From Pseudomonadota bacterium (lineage in GTDB: Bacteria > Pseudomonadota > Alphaproteobacteria > GCA-2746255), in NCBI GenBank assembly GCA_040752895.1, contig JBFMHN010000004.1, positions 124,001 to 188,000 of the forward strand: a stretch of DNA of 64,000 nt, read 5' to 3'. Below, piece after piece: positions 44,450 through 54,232 of this stretch; the first letter of the stretch is position 1, and every line of letters begins with the position of its first letter. The position numbers and the translations under genes are program-made. Below the pieces are notes generated by a model that searched no databases, was not told the origin of the DNA, and saw nothing but the letters and a program-made list of their open reading frames with translations.

Positions 44450-47400
44450 ATGAGTCATCTGCTCGATCGTTTGCATTTCTTTACCAAGAAGGAAACCGGC
44501 CGCTTCGCCGACGGTCACGGCATCACGACGCGGGAGAATCGGGGCTGGGAGGAGGGCTACCGGCAACGCTGGCAGCACGACAAGATCGTGCGCTCCACCC
44601 ATGGCGCCAACTGCACCGGGTCGTGCTCGTGGAAGATCTACGTTAAGGGTGGGATCGTCACCTGGGAGACCCAGCAGACCGATTATCCGCGTACCCGCCC
44701 GGACCTGCCCAATCATGAGCCCCGCGGTTGCAGCCGCGGAGCGAGCTACAGTTGGTATCTTTATTCCGGCAACCGGGTGAAATACCCGCTGATCCGCTCG
44801 CGGCTGCTCAAGGCGTGGCGCGCGGCGCGCGCCACCAGGACGCCGGTCGCCGCCTGGAAGGCGATCGTCGAAGACCCCGGCACGCGAGCCTCGTGGGTGA
44901 AGATCCGTGGCCATGGCGGCTTCGTCCGCGCGGCCTGGGACGAGGTCACCGAGATCATCGCCGCGGCCAATGCCTACACCGCCAAAACATATGGACCCGA
45001 CCGGGTGATCGGCTTTTCGCCGATCCCAGCCATGTCGATGGTTTCCTATGCGGCGGGCGCTAGATACCTGTCGCTGCTGGGCGGCGTCTGCATGTCGTTC
45101 TACGATTGGTATTGCGATCTGCCGCCGGCGTCCCCGCAGACCTGGGGTGAGCAGACGGACGTGCCGGAATCGGCCGACTGGTACAATTCAGGTTTTCTCA
45201 TGCTGTGGGGCTCGAACGTGCCGCAGACGCGCACGCCGGATGCGCATTTCTATACCGAGGCGCGCTACAAAGGCACCAAGAGCGTAGTCGTTTCGCCCGA
45301 TTACAGCGAGGCCGCGAAATTCTCCGATATGTGGCTGCACCCCAAGCAGGGCACCGATGCGGCCCTTGCCATGGCGCTTGGCCACGTGATCCTGCGCGAG
45401 TTTCATCTCGACCGGCAGGCCGAGTATTTCGAGGATTACTGCCGGCGATACAGCGACATGCCGATGCTGGTCCGGCTGGTGAAGCAGGGCGACCATTACA
45501 TACCCGATCGCTTGGTACGCAGTTCGGACTTCGCGGACGATCTGGGACAGAAGAACAACCCCGACTGGAAGACCGTCGGTATCGATCGCAGCAGCGGCCG
45601 CATCGTCGTGCCGCAGGGTTCCATTGGCTTCCGCTGGGGCGAACAGGGCAAGTGGAACCTGGAGGCGAAGGACGCCGGTAGCGCGGACGTCGAGCTGCAG
45701 ATGTCGCTGATCCAGGATGAAGATCACGACGAAGTCGCGGAAGTCGGGTTCCCTTATTTCGGAAACCGCAAACACGACCATTTCCAGGGAACCGACCACC
45801 CCGACGTGCTGGTCCGTCGCGTGCCTGCCAGATCCGTGACGCTCAAAGACGGCGACGCGCTGGTCGTGACCGTGTTTGACCTGTTTGTCGCGAATTACGG
45901 GCTCGATCGCGGTCTTGGCGGCGAGAACGTCGCCACCTCTTATGACGAGAACGTGCCCTATACGCCGGCCTGGGCGGAACGAATCACCGAAGTGCCGCGC
46001 GATCAGATCATCACGGTGGCGCGCGAGTTCGCGCTGAACGCGGAGAAGACCCACGGCAAGTCCATGGTCATTCTCGGCGCCGGGCTAAACCACTGGTACC
46101 ACATGGATATGAACTACCGCGGTATCATCAATCTGCTGGTCATGTGCGGCTGCGTCGGGCAATCCGGCGGCGGGTGGGCGCATTATGTCGGCCAGGAAAA
46201 ATTGCGGCCGCAGACCGGCTGGCAGCCGCTCGCCTTCGCGCTGGACTGGAACCGGCCGCCCCGGCAGATGAATTCGACGTCATTCTGGTACGCTCACACG
46301 GACCAATGGCGCTATGAGACGCTGGAAGCGTCGGAAATCCTATCGCCTACGGCGCCGGAGGGACCGTGGAACGGCGCGCTCATCGACTTCAACGTGCGCG
46401 CCGAACGCATGGGCTGGCTGCCGTCCGCGCCGCAGCTGCAAACCAACCCGTTGGAGGTCGGCAAGGCCGCGGCTGCCGCCGATGGCGGGCCCGGATCCTA
46501 TGTCGTCGAAGGCCTAAAGTCCGGTGCGCTTCGCCTTTCGTGCGAGGACCCCGACAATCCGGCGAACTGGCCGCGCAACCTGTTCGTCTGGCGGTCGAAC
46601 CTGTTGGGTTCATCGAGCAAGGGGCATGAGTATTTTCTCAAGCATCTTCTCGGCACCTCGCACGGGGTTCAGGGCAAGAATCTGGGCGAAGCCGGGCTAC
46701 AAAAACCGACCGAGGTCACATGGCACGACACGGCACCGGAAGGAAAGCTCGACCTTCTGGTCACGCTCGATTTTCGGATGTCGACCACTTGCGTCTATTC
46801 CGACATCGTTCTGCCGACGGCGACCTGGTATGAGAAAAACGATCTCAATACCTCCGACATGCATCCGTTTATCCATCCGCTGACCGCGGCCGTGGATCCG
46901 GTGTGGGAATGCAAGAGCGATTGGGAAATCTACAAGGCGATCGCCAGGAAGTTCTCCGAGGTCGCGTCGGAGGTGCTCGGCGTTGAAAAAGACGCGGTTC
47001 TGGTGCCGATCCAGCACGACACGCCGGCTGAGCTTGCCCAGCCGCTCGACGTCAAGGACTGGAAGAAAGGGGAAGTTGACCCGATTCCCGGCAAGACGAT
47101 GCCGCAGGTCGCGATCGTCGAGCGCGATTACCCAAACCTATACAAACACTTCACCGCGTTGGGGCCGTTGTTGGAGAAGCTCGGCAATGGCGGCAAGGGG
47201 ATTGCCTGGAACACCGAACACGAGGTCGAGAACCTAAAACGGCTCAACGGCGAAGTAACCGAGGAAGGGCCAACTAAGGGAATGGCCCGAATCGAGACCG
47301 ACATCGACGCGACCGAGGTCATTCTCATGCTGGCGCCGGAGACCAACGGCGAGGTCGCCGTAAAGGCGTGGAAGGCGCTAGGCGAGAAGACGGGTCGCGA

Positions 47401-48196
47401 TCACGTCTGCCTTGCCGCCGGCAAGGAGGACGAGAAGATCCGCTTCCGCGATGTCGTGGCGCAACCGCGCAAGATCATTTCCTCGCCGATCTGGTCCGGG
47501 CTGGAGTCGGAGAAGGTCTGTTACAACGCGGGCTACACCAATGTTCACGAGTTAATCCCGTGGCGAACGCTAACCGGGCGCCAACAGCTTTATCAGGACC
47601 ACCTCTGGATGCGCGCCTTCGGCGAAGGGCTTTGCGTCTATCGTCCGCCAATCGACACGAAGACCGTCAATTCGATCATCGAAGACAAGTCGAACGGCAA
47701 TCTGCAAATCGTGCTCAACTTCATCACGCCGCACCAGAAGTGGGGCATCCATTCCACCTATACCGATAATTTGCTGATGCTCACCCTGTCGCGGGGCGGC
47801 CCGATCGTGTGGATTTCCGAAACCGATGCGGCGAAGGTCGGCATCGCCGACAACGACTGGGTCGAGGCCTACAATTTGAACGGCGCGTTGGTCGCCCGTG
47901 CGGTGGTATCCCAGCGTATCCGCGAAGGAACCCTCTTTATGTATCACGCACAGGAGAAGATCGTGAACGTGCCGGGTTCGGAAGTAACTGGCCAGCGCGG
48001 CGGGATCCATAACTCGGTCACGCGCGCGATACTCAAACCGACCCACATGATTGGCGGCTATGCCCAGCAATCCTATGGCTTCAACTATTACGGGACGGTG
48101 GGGTCGAACCGCGACGAATTCGTCATCGTTCGCAAAGTGGACAAGGTCGATTGGCTTGAAGGCCCGGCCACACACGCGATGGAGGCGGCGCAATGA
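44450..48196 (+). CDS. narG: Respiratory nitrate reductase alpha subunit
   Basis: A 1248-residue Mo-bisMGD subunit reducing nitrate to nitrite on the cytoplasmic face. The FS0 [4Fe-4S] ligands are His51, Cys55, Cys59 and Cys94 (HGANCTGSC ... RGC). The Mo-ligand aspartate region is DWYCDLPPASPQTWGEQTD. A Tat-like remnant at the N-terminus (GRFADGHGITTRENRGWE) is typical of NarG. ATG 44450 gives the family start MSHLLDRLHFF. It overlaps narH by ATGA (48193-48196). Confidence 0.98.
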   Translation: MSHLLDRLHFFTKKETGRFADGHGITTRENRGWEEGYRQRWQHDKIVRSTHGANCTGSCSWKIYVKGGIVTWETQQTDYPRTRPDLPNHEPRGCSRGASYSWYLYSGNRVKYPLIRSRLLKAWRAARATRTPVAAWKAIVEDPGTRASWVKIRGHGGFVRAAWDEVTEIIAAANAYTAKTYGPDRVIGFSPIPAMSMVSYAAGARYLSLLGGVCMSFYDWYCDLPPASPQTWGEQTDVPESADWYNSGFLMLWGSNVPQTRTPDAHFYTEARYKGTKSVVVSPDYSEAAKFSDMWLHPKQGTDAALAMALGHVILREFHLDRQAEYFEDYCRRYSDMPMLVRLVKQGDHYIPDRLVRSSDFADDLGQKNNPDWKTVGIDRSSGRIVVPQGSIGFRWGEQGKWNLEAKDAGSADVELQMSLIQDEDHDEVAEVGFPYFGNRKHDHFQGTDHPDVLVRRVPARSVTLKDGDALVVTVFDLFVANYGLDRGLGGENVATSYDENVPYTPAWAERITEVPRDQIITVAREFALNAEKTHGKSMVILGAGLNHWYHMDMNYRGIINLLVMCGCVGQSGGGWAHYVGQEKLRPQTGWQPLAFALDWNRPPRQMNSTSFWYAHTDQWRYETLEASEILSPTAPEGPWNGALIDFNVRAERMGWLPSAPQLQTNPLEVGKAAAAADGGPGSYVVEGLKSGALRLSCEDPDNPANWPRNLFVWRSNLLGSSSKGHEYFLKHLLGTSHGVQGKNLGEAGLQKPTEVTWHDTAPEGKLDLLVTLDFRMSTTCVYSDIVLPTATWYEKNDLNTSDMHPFIHPLTAAVDPVWECKSDWEIYKAIARKFSEVASEVLGVEKDAVLVPIQHDTPAELAQPLDVKDWKKGEVDPIPGKTMPQVAIVERDYPNLYKHFTALGPLLEKLGNGGKGIAWNTEHEVENLKRLNGEVTEEGPTKGMARIETDIDATEVILMLAPETNGEVAVKAWKALGEKTGRDHVCLAAGKEDEKIRFRDVVAQPRKIISSPIWSGLESEKVCYNAGYTNVHELIPWRTLTGRQQLYQDHLWMRAFGEGLCVYRPPIDTKTVNSIIEDKSNGNLQIVLNFITPHQKWGIHSTYTDNLLMLTLSRGGPIVWISETDAAKVGIADNDWVEAYNLNGALVARAVVSQRIREGTLFMYHAQEKIVNVPGSEVTGQRGGIHNSVTRAILKPTHMIGGYAQQSYGFNYYGTVGSNRDEFVIVRKVDKVDWLEGPATHAMEAAQ

Positions 48197-49719
48197 AAAT
48201 CCGCGCACAAATCGGTATGGTGCTGAACCTGGATAAATGCATCGGGTGCCACACCTGCTCAGTTACCTGCAAGAACGTCTGGACCAGTCGCGAGGGCATG
48301 GAATACGCATGGTTCAACAATGTCGAAACCAAGCCCGGCATTGGCTACCCCAAGGACTGGGAGAACCAGGCGCATTGGAATGGCGGCTGGGTCCGCAAGT
48401 CGTCGGGCGCGTTGCAGCCGAAGATGGGGGCAAAGTGGCGAATCCTCGCCAAGATCTTCGCCAACCCGGATTTGCCGGAAATCGACGATTATTACGAACC
48501 TTTCACCTTCGATTACGGGCATCTGCAGACCGCTCCCGAATCGCAGGCGATGCCCACCGCGCGGCCGCGTTCGCTGATTACCGGCGAGCGGATAGAGAAG
48601 ATCGAGTGGGGGCCTAACTGGGAGGAAATCCTCGGCGGCGAATTCGCCAAACGGTCCAAAGACTACAACTTCGAGGGTGTCGAGAAGGAGATCTACGGCG
48701 CTTTCGAGAATACTTTCATGATGTATCTGCCGCGCTTGTGCGAGCACTGCCTGAATCCGACTTGTGTCGCCGCCTGTCCTTCCGGAGCGATCTACAAGCG
48801 CGAGGAAGACGGTATCGTCCTCATCGACCAGGAGAAATGCCGGGGGTGGCGCATGTGCGTCTCGGGCTGCCCCTACAAGAAAATCTATTACAACTGGTCG
48901 ACGGGAAAATCCGAGAAATGCATCTTCTGCTATCCGCGGATCGAAGCCGGCCAGCCAACCGTATGTTCCGAGACCTGTGTCGGACGCATTCGCTATCTTG
49001 GCGTGCTGCTGTATGACGCGGATCGAATCGAGAAGGCTGCCAGCGTGCCCGACACGCAAGACCTTTACGAGTCGCAGCTTTCGGTCTTCCTGAATCCGAA
49101 CGATCCAAAAATCCAGGCGCAGGCGCGTCACGATGGCGTGCCCGAGGCCTGGCTGGAGGCGGCGCGAAAATCACCGGTCTGGAAGATGGCGATGGAGTGG
49201 AGGGTTGCTTTTCCGCTACATCCGGAATACCGCACCTTGCCGATGGTCTGGTACGTGCCGCCCTTGTCGCCCATTCAGTCGGCGGCCGAGGCTGGAAAGA
49301 TGGGCATTGATGGCGAGATGCCGGATGTCCGCTCGCTGCGCATTCCGCTGCGCTATCTCGCCAATCTGCTGACCGCCGGCAAAGAAGAGCCCGTTGCGGC
49401 CTGTCTCGAACGCATGCTCGGCATGCGCGCCTATATGCGGGCAAAGACCATCGATGGCGCGATCGACGAGGCCATCGCGTCGCGCATCGGCCTCACGCCG
49501 GTCCAGATAGAAGAGATGTACCACGTGATGGCGATCGCCAATTACGAAGACCGGTTCGTCATTCCGACGAGCCATAGAGAAGTCGGCGAGGACGCCTATG
49601 ATTTGCGCGGCTCCTGCGGCTTCAGCTTCGGTAACGGCTGCTCCGGCGGCACCAGCAAGGCAAACCTGTTTGGCAGCCCGCGCAAAAAGAGTGTGCAGAC
49701 ACCGACGGAGGTGATGTGA
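48193..49719 (+). CDS. narH: Respiratory nitrate reductase beta subunit
   Basis: A 508-residue electron-transfer subunit. Four cysteine groups are visible, starting with CIGCHTCSVTCKNVW, then CEHCLNPTCVAACP, CRGWRMCVSGCP and CIFCYPRIEAGQPTVCSETC. The Trp in CRGWRMC marks the [3Fe-4S] centre. It carries electrons from NarI hemes to NarG. Confidence 0.98.
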   Translation: MKIRAQIGMVLNLDKCIGCHTCSVTCKNVWTSREGMEYAWFNNVETKPGIGYPKDWENQAHWNGGWVRKSSGALQPKMGAKWRILAKIFANPDLPEIDDYYEPFTFDYGHLQTAPESQAMPTARPRSLITGERIEKIEWGPNWEEILGGEFAKRSKDYNFEGVEKEIYGAFENTFMMYLPRLCEHCLNPTCVAACPSGAIYKREEDGIVLIDQEKCRGWRMCVSGCPYKKIYYNWSTGKSEKCIFCYPRIEAGQPTVCSETCVGRIRYLGVLLYDADRIEKAASVPDTQDLYESQLSVFLNPNDPKIQAQARHDGVPEAWLEAARKSPVWKMAMEWRVAFPLHPEYRTLPMVWYVPPLSPIQSAAEAGKMGIDGEMPDVRSLRIPLRYLANLLTAGKEEPVAACLERMLGMRAYMRAKTIDGAIDEAIASRIGLTPVQIEEMYHVMAIANYEDRFVIPTSHREVGEDAYDLRGSCGFSFGNGCSGGTSKANLFGSPRKKSVQTPTEVM

Positions 49720-50450
49720 TGATGCGGACGCTTAAGGTGCTGTCGGCGCTTCTGTCCTATCCCGACGACGCGCTCAAAGAGGGAGCGCCCACGCTCCGCG
49801 AGGCAATCGTCGAAGAGGCCCTGCTGCCGGCCCATGCGCAGGAGCGGGTGCTGGAGCTGATCGGGCAGATGGAAGCCCGCGATCTCTACGATCTGCAGGA
49901 GCGCTATATCCTGCTGTTCGACCGCACGCGCTCGCTATCGCTTCATCTTTTCGAACACCTCCATGGAGAAGGACGCGATCGCGGTCAGGCGATGGTCGAT
50001 CTGATGGCGCTTTATCAACGCCACGGGCTGGAAATCAGCGCCAAGGAATTGCCCGACTATCTGCCGCTGTTCCTGGAGTTCCTGTCGATTTTGCCGCTTG
50101 AGGAGGCGCGTGAGACACTGTCGCAGCCGCTTCACGTCATCGCGGCGCTGGGTGAAAGACTGCGCAAGCGGGAAAGCCCGTATGCCGGCGTTTTTGCCGC
50201 GCTACAGGATTTGGCAACGGGCACGCCGGATGATGCCGATCTCAAGGCGCTGATGGATGAGCCCGAGGATGACCCCAACGATCTGGTTGCTCTCGACGCG
50301 AGATGGGAAGCAGAGGCCGTCACCTTCGGTCCCACCGCTCCCGACCCGGCGGGCGGGTGCCCCAGGGTGTCCGACATACTGAAGCAAATGCGCGCCGACC
50401 CGACGCCACCGGATAGCCTGGCGGGAGACGCGCCCCCTGGCACAAACTGA
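49719..50450 (+). CDS. narJ: Nitrate reductase molybdenum cofactor assembly chaperone
   Basis: A 243-residue helical chaperone (MMRTLKVLSALLSYPDDAL, YVLLFDRTRSLSLHLFEHLHGE-type core) that holds NarG until the cofactor and Fe-S centre are inserted. It is not part of the final complex. ATG 49719 overlaps the narH TGA. Confidence 0.95.
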   Translation: MMRTLKVLSALLSYPDDALKEGAPTLREAIVEEALLPAHAQERVLELIGQMEARDLYDLQERYILLFDRTRSLSLHLFEHLHGEGRDRGQAMVDLMALYQRHGLEISAKELPDYLPLFLEFLSILPLEEARETLSQPLHVIAALGERLRKRESPYAGVFAALQDLATGTPDDADLKALMDEPEDDPNDLVALDARWEAEAVTFGPTAPDPAGGCPRVSDILKQMRADPTPPDSLAGDAPPGTN

Positions 50451-50462
50451 GGAGACGATCCG

Positions 50463-51200
50463 ATGGCCGACTATCTCAATATGCTGGTTTTTGGCATCTA
50501 TCCCTATATCGCGCTTGCCGTGATGGCGACCGGCTGCATTGTGCGCTACGACCGCGAGCCCTATACTTGGCGGTCCGGATCTAGCCAGCTTCTGCGCCGG
50601 CACCAACTGGTCTGGGGGTCCAACCTCTTCCATATCGGTGTGCTGATTGTCTTCCTTGGTCACTTGGTCGGGCTGCTGACCCCGATCGAGATATTCGACG
50701 CGGTGGGGATCGGCCATGGCTTCAAGCAGCTGATGGCAACCGTGGTCGGCGGTATCGCGGGCGTCATGTGCCTGACCGGCGGCGCAATGCTACTGCATCG
50801 CCGCCTGGCCGACCCGCGCATCCGGCACACCTCGTCATTTGGCGACATCGCCATTTTGATCTTGCTGTTGCTCCAGCTGGTGCTCGGACTTGGCACCATT
50901 CCGGTATCCATGGGGCATCTGGACGGGCAGGAGATGGTCAAGTTCATGGCCTGGGCGCAGGGCATCTTCACCTTCCGGTCCGGGGCGGCACTTCACGTGG
51001 CGGATGTGCATTGGGTGTTCAAGACGCACCTTTTCTTGGGGCTCACCATTTTTGTGGTGTTTCCATTCACGCGGCTGGTTCACATGTTGAGCATGCCGGT
51101 CCGGTATTTCTGGCGGCCGGGTTACCAGATCGTGCGGACGCGTGGATCCCATGCTATACGCCGCGCCGGCAATCCCGGCGGCGGGACGCCGAGGGAGTAA
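50463..51200 (+). CDS. narI: Respiratory nitrate reductase gamma subunit
   Basis: A 245-residue membrane cytochrome b with five hydrophobic segments that oxidises quinol. The heme ligands by position are His57 and His67 (NLFHIGVLIVFLGH) and His189 and His207 (KTHLFLGL, LVHMLS), agreeing with the two bis-His hemes of E. coli NarI. GGAG about 8 bases before ATG 50463. Confidence 0.97.
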   Translation: MADYLNMLVFGIYPYIALAVMATGCIVRYDREPYTWRSGSSQLLRRHQLVWGSNLFHIGVLIVFLGHLVGLLTPIEIFDAVGIGHGFKQLMATVVGGIAGVMCLTGGAMLLHRRLADPRIRHTSSFGDIAILILLLLQLVLGLGTIPVSMGHLDGQEMVKFMAWAQGIFTFRSGAALHVADVHWVFKTHLFLGLTIFVVFPFTRLVHMLSMPVRYFWRPGYQIVRTRGSHAIRRAGNPGGGTPRE

Positions 51201-51209
51201 GACGGGATC

Positions 51210-52004
51210 ATGGAAACCATCGTCGTCAATGGAACGGAAATTCCACCGGCCGTCATTGCGGCGGAAATTCAGAACCACCCCGCCGCCAGCGCCGATAAGG
51301 CGCGCGCCGACGCTATTTGCGCTCTGGTCGTGCGGGAGCTCCTGCTTCAGGAAGCGCGTCGGCTCGGGCTTGCGCCGGACCCGATGGTGGACGAGGACGG
51401 CCGACGCGAGACCGATGACGAGGCCCTCATCCGCCAGCTTTTCAATCGTGAGGTCGTTGTGCCGGATGTCGACGATGCGAGTTGCCGGCGCTACTATGCG
51501 AATAACCTCAATCGGTTTCGCAGCCAGGACATCTTCGAAGCGGCGCACATCTTGCTGTCCGCATCGCCCGCGGACGCAGAAGCCTACGAAGCTGCCGCCC
51601 GCGAAGCGAAGGCGATCCTATCTACGGTGATGGACGATCCGAAGTCATTCGCGGGCATCGCCCGGCAGCGATCCGACTGTCCGTCCGGAAAGGATGGCGG
51701 CTGCCTCGGCCAGGTGACGCGCGGCCAGACATTGCCCGAATTCGAGACGTTTCTGTTTGCGTTGGAGGAGGGGCAGCTTTCGCCGGTGCCAGTCAAGACC
51801 CGATATGGTATCCATGTGCTTCGGCTCGATCGCAGGATCGAGGGCCGGACACTGCCGTTCGATTTCGTGAAGGCCAAAATCGCCGCCTATTTGGAAAACG
51901 CGAGCTGGCGTCTTGCCGTCTCTCAATATATCAGAATTCTGGCCGGCCGGGCCGAGATCAAGGGGGTTGACCTGGCGGGCGCGGAAAGTCCCCTTGTTCA
52001 ATGA
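51210..52004 (+). CDS. Parvulin-type peptidyl-prolyl isomerase in nar operon
   Basis: A 264-residue PpiC/NifM-like protein. The rotamase domain is at about 105-205 (FEAAHILLSASPADA, then GGCLGQVTRGQTLPEFETFL, SPVPVKTRYGIHVLRLDRR). There is no signal peptide, so it should act in the cytoplasm, where NarGHJ mature; by analogy with NifM it may fold a nar subunit (inference). It starts 10 bases after the narI stop, so it is part of the operon. Confidence 0.88.
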   Translation: METIVVNGTEIPPAVIAAEIQNHPAASADKARADAICALVVRELLLQEARRLGLAPDPMVDEDGRRETDDEALIRQLFNREVVVPDVDDASCRRYYANNLNRFRSQDIFEAAHILLSASPADAEAYEAAAREAKAILSTVMDDPKSFAGIARQRSDCPSGKDGGCLGQVTRGQTLPEFETFLFALEEGQLSPVPVKTRYGIHVLRLDRRIEGRTLPFDFVKAKIAAYLENASWRLAVSQYIRILAGRAEIKGVDLAGAESPLVQ

Positions 52005-52025
52005 ACGCGATGCGGGCAGACACAG

Positions 52026-52571
52026 ATGAACAAACCTGCTGACACCCCGTCCTGGATCGCGCCCATGCCGCGGGACCTGCTCGGCGATCCACTCGCATTC
52101 TTTGCGGCCGATCATTTGCGCCAGCGCGCGGCTTTCGTCCTTATCGAACAAGTGGCCACGGCGGATGCGCTGGATCGCGCCCTTGCCGCCCACGTGCTCG
52201 AATTTTTGGGGAAGGATATGGTCGTGCATGTGCTTGACGAAGAGCACGCTCTGTTTCCGCTGCTTCGTTGTCGGTGCGCGCCGGAGGACGACATCGAGCA
52301 TGTGCTCGGGGATCTTTCGGCGGAGCACGCGGTGGAAGAACGCATCGCGGTGGATATCCTCATCGGGTTAGCCGAGGCGCTCGAGGCCGATTGCGCGGTC
52401 GGCGACATCGAGGGGCTTGGCAAACGGATGCTTGCCTTTGCGCATGCGGAGAGCCGTCATCTGGCGCTCGAAAACGGAATCATCCTTCCCCTTGCACGGG
52501 CGCGGCTGTCGGAGGGCGACCTGCGCGATCTAAGCGCACGTATGATCCGGCGCCGCGCCGCCGGCTCGTAA
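52026..52571 (+). CDS. Hemerythrin HHE domain protein
   Basis: A 181-residue helical protein with the spacing of a non-heme di-iron hemerythrin domain: DHLRQRAAF, HVLDEEHALFP, SAEHAVEERIAVD and HAESRHLALENGIILPLA provide His and Glu ligands. Such proteins bind O2 or NO, or help iron-sulfur repair. 22 bases separate it from the parvulin gene; a link to nitrosative stress during nitrate respiration is inferred. Confidence 0.86.
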   Translation: MNKPADTPSWIAPMPRDLLGDPLAFFAADHLRQRAAFVLIEQVATADALDRALAAHVLEFLGKDMVVHVLDEEHALFPLLRCRCAPEDDIEHVLGDLSAEHAVEERIAVDILIGLAEALEADCAVGDIEGLGKRMLAFAHAESRHLALENGIILPLARARLSEGDLRDLSARMIRRRAAGS

Positions 52572-52646
52572 AAAGCGCTGGATTTCAGCGGCTTGCGGGA
52601 ATTGCGAGGGAAAACATCCCGTCCTTCGTTTGGAAAAGGGACCTTG

Positions 52647-54170
52647 GTGGCGTCTGATATTTATGATCTCGCGATCATCGGCGGCGGCATCAACGGTGTT
52701 GGAATCGCTCGCGACGCCGCGGGACGCGGCCTTTCCGTATTGCTTTGCGAGCGCCGGGATCTTGGTGCGGCGACCTCGTCGGCCAGCACCAAGCTCATCC
52801 ATGGCGGGTTGCGCTATCTGGAGCATTTCGCCTTCCGTCTGGTCCGCGAGGCGCTGACCGAGCGCGAGGTGTTGCTCGGCATCGCGCCCCAAATCGTCCG
52901 GCCAATGCGCTTCGTCATGCCCCATGCCGCGGAACTTCGGCCCGGCTGGATGATCCGGCTCGGGTTGTTCCTTTACGATCACCTGGGCGGGCGGAAACGG
53001 CTGCCGGCTTCCGCCGGGATTGCGTTGGGCGGGCATCCCGCAGGCGGCGGCCTGTTCCCGGAACGGACGCGGGGCTTCGTCTACTCGGACTGCTTGGTCG
53101 ATGATTCGCGGCTGGTCGTCCTGAATGCCCTGTCGGCGGCCGAGAAAGGCGCCGTGATACTGCCCCGAACGTCGTGTGTCGCGGCCTGCAGGGAAAGGGG
53201 GTGGTGGAATTTGACCCTGCGTTCGGTGGGGGGCTTGGAAACGGACACCCGGACGGTGCGCGCCCGTGCCCTGGTGAATGCCGCCGGGCCGTGGGTATCC
53301 GAGACGCTGGACCGGGTTGTTTCGGTTCCAAGCAGCCGGGCGGTGCGCTTGGTCAAGGGCAGCCATTTCGTAGTGCCCCGGCTGTTCCGCCATGACTTCG
53401 CCTATGTCTTCCAGAACGATGACGACCGCGTGGTTTTCGCCATCCCCTATGAGGACGACTTCACGCTGATTGGTACGACCGAGGTCGAATATACGGGCGA
53501 TCCCTACGAGGCGCGGATTACTGAGGGCGAAATCTCTTACTTACGCGCCGCCGTCAACCGTTACCTCCGCACGCCGGTCGATGCCGAGGCGATCGTCTGG
53601 TCGTTCGCCGGCGTGCGGCCCCTGTTGGATGACGTTGCGGATGATCCGTCCGTCGTCACGCGCGAATATTACCTGGAAATTGACCAGCCCCCCGGCAAGG
53701 TGCCGGTGCTTTCGGTATTTGGCGGCAAGATTACGACCTATCGCAAGCTGGCCGAACGCGCCCTCGAAATGTTGAAACCGGCGCTCGGTTTCACCGCCGG
53801 TTCGTGGACGGGTGGCGATCCTCTTCCCGGGGGCGATATCGGGGACGGTGGCCCGGGCGGTTTTGCCCGGCGGCTTTGCGGCCAATACGAATGGCTTCCC
53901 GAAGAGCTGGCCCGCCGCTACGCTCGGACTTACGGGACGCGCACCCATGTTCTGCTGGATGGAATCGGCGGCCTGAAGGAAATGGGGCGCCATTTCGGCC
54001 ACCACCTTTATGAGGCCGAGCTCCACTATGTTTTGGCCCACGAATGGGCCGCCAGCGCCGAGGACATTCTGTGGCGGCGGACCAAACTGGGCCTCCGCCT
54101 CGACGCGTCCGGGCGGGCAGCCCTTGAGGCGTGGATTCGAAAAACACCCGGCCCGGCTTTGTCGAATTAA
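52647..54170 (+). CDS. glpD: Glycerol-3-phosphate dehydrogenase (quinone-linked)
   Basis: A 507-residue flavoprotein on the inner face of the membrane that oxidises glycerol-3-phosphate and reduces quinone. FAD motif DLAIIGGGINGVGIARDAAG, then SSASTKLIHGGLRYLE, VNAAGPWVSETLD and FGGKITTYRKLAERAL, all GlpD signatures. GTG 52647 follows AAAAGGGA; the frame opens at 52593. Its place behind the nar genes suggests coupling to quinol:nitrate respiration. Confidence 0.93.
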   Translation: MASDIYDLAIIGGGINGVGIARDAAGRGLSVLLCERRDLGAATSSASTKLIHGGLRYLEHFAFRLVREALTEREVLLGIAPQIVRPMRFVMPHAAELRPGWMIRLGLFLYDHLGGRKRLPASAGIALGGHPAGGGLFPERTRGFVYSDCLVDDSRLVVLNALSAAEKGAVILPRTSCVAACRERGWWNLTLRSVGGLETDTRTVRARALVNAAGPWVSETLDRVVSVPSSRAVRLVKGSHFVVPRLFRHDFAYVFQNDDDRVVFAIPYEDDFTLIGTTEVEYTGDPYEARITEGEISYLRAAVNRYLRTPVDAEAIVWSFAGVRPLLDDVADDPSVVTREYYLEIDQPPGKVPVLSVFGGKITTYRKLAERALEMLKPALGFTAGSWTGGDPLPGGDIGDGGPGGFARRLCGQYEWLPEELARRYARTYGTRTHVLLDGIGGLKEMGRHFGHHLYEAELHYVLAHEWAASAEDILWRRTKLGLRLDASGRAALEAWIRKTPGPALSN

Positions 54171-54232
54171 CCGGAAGTGGTAGCGAATGGTTTGCTATCC
54201 TGAAGCGTTATGCAAAAGGAACGGTGCGGCCC

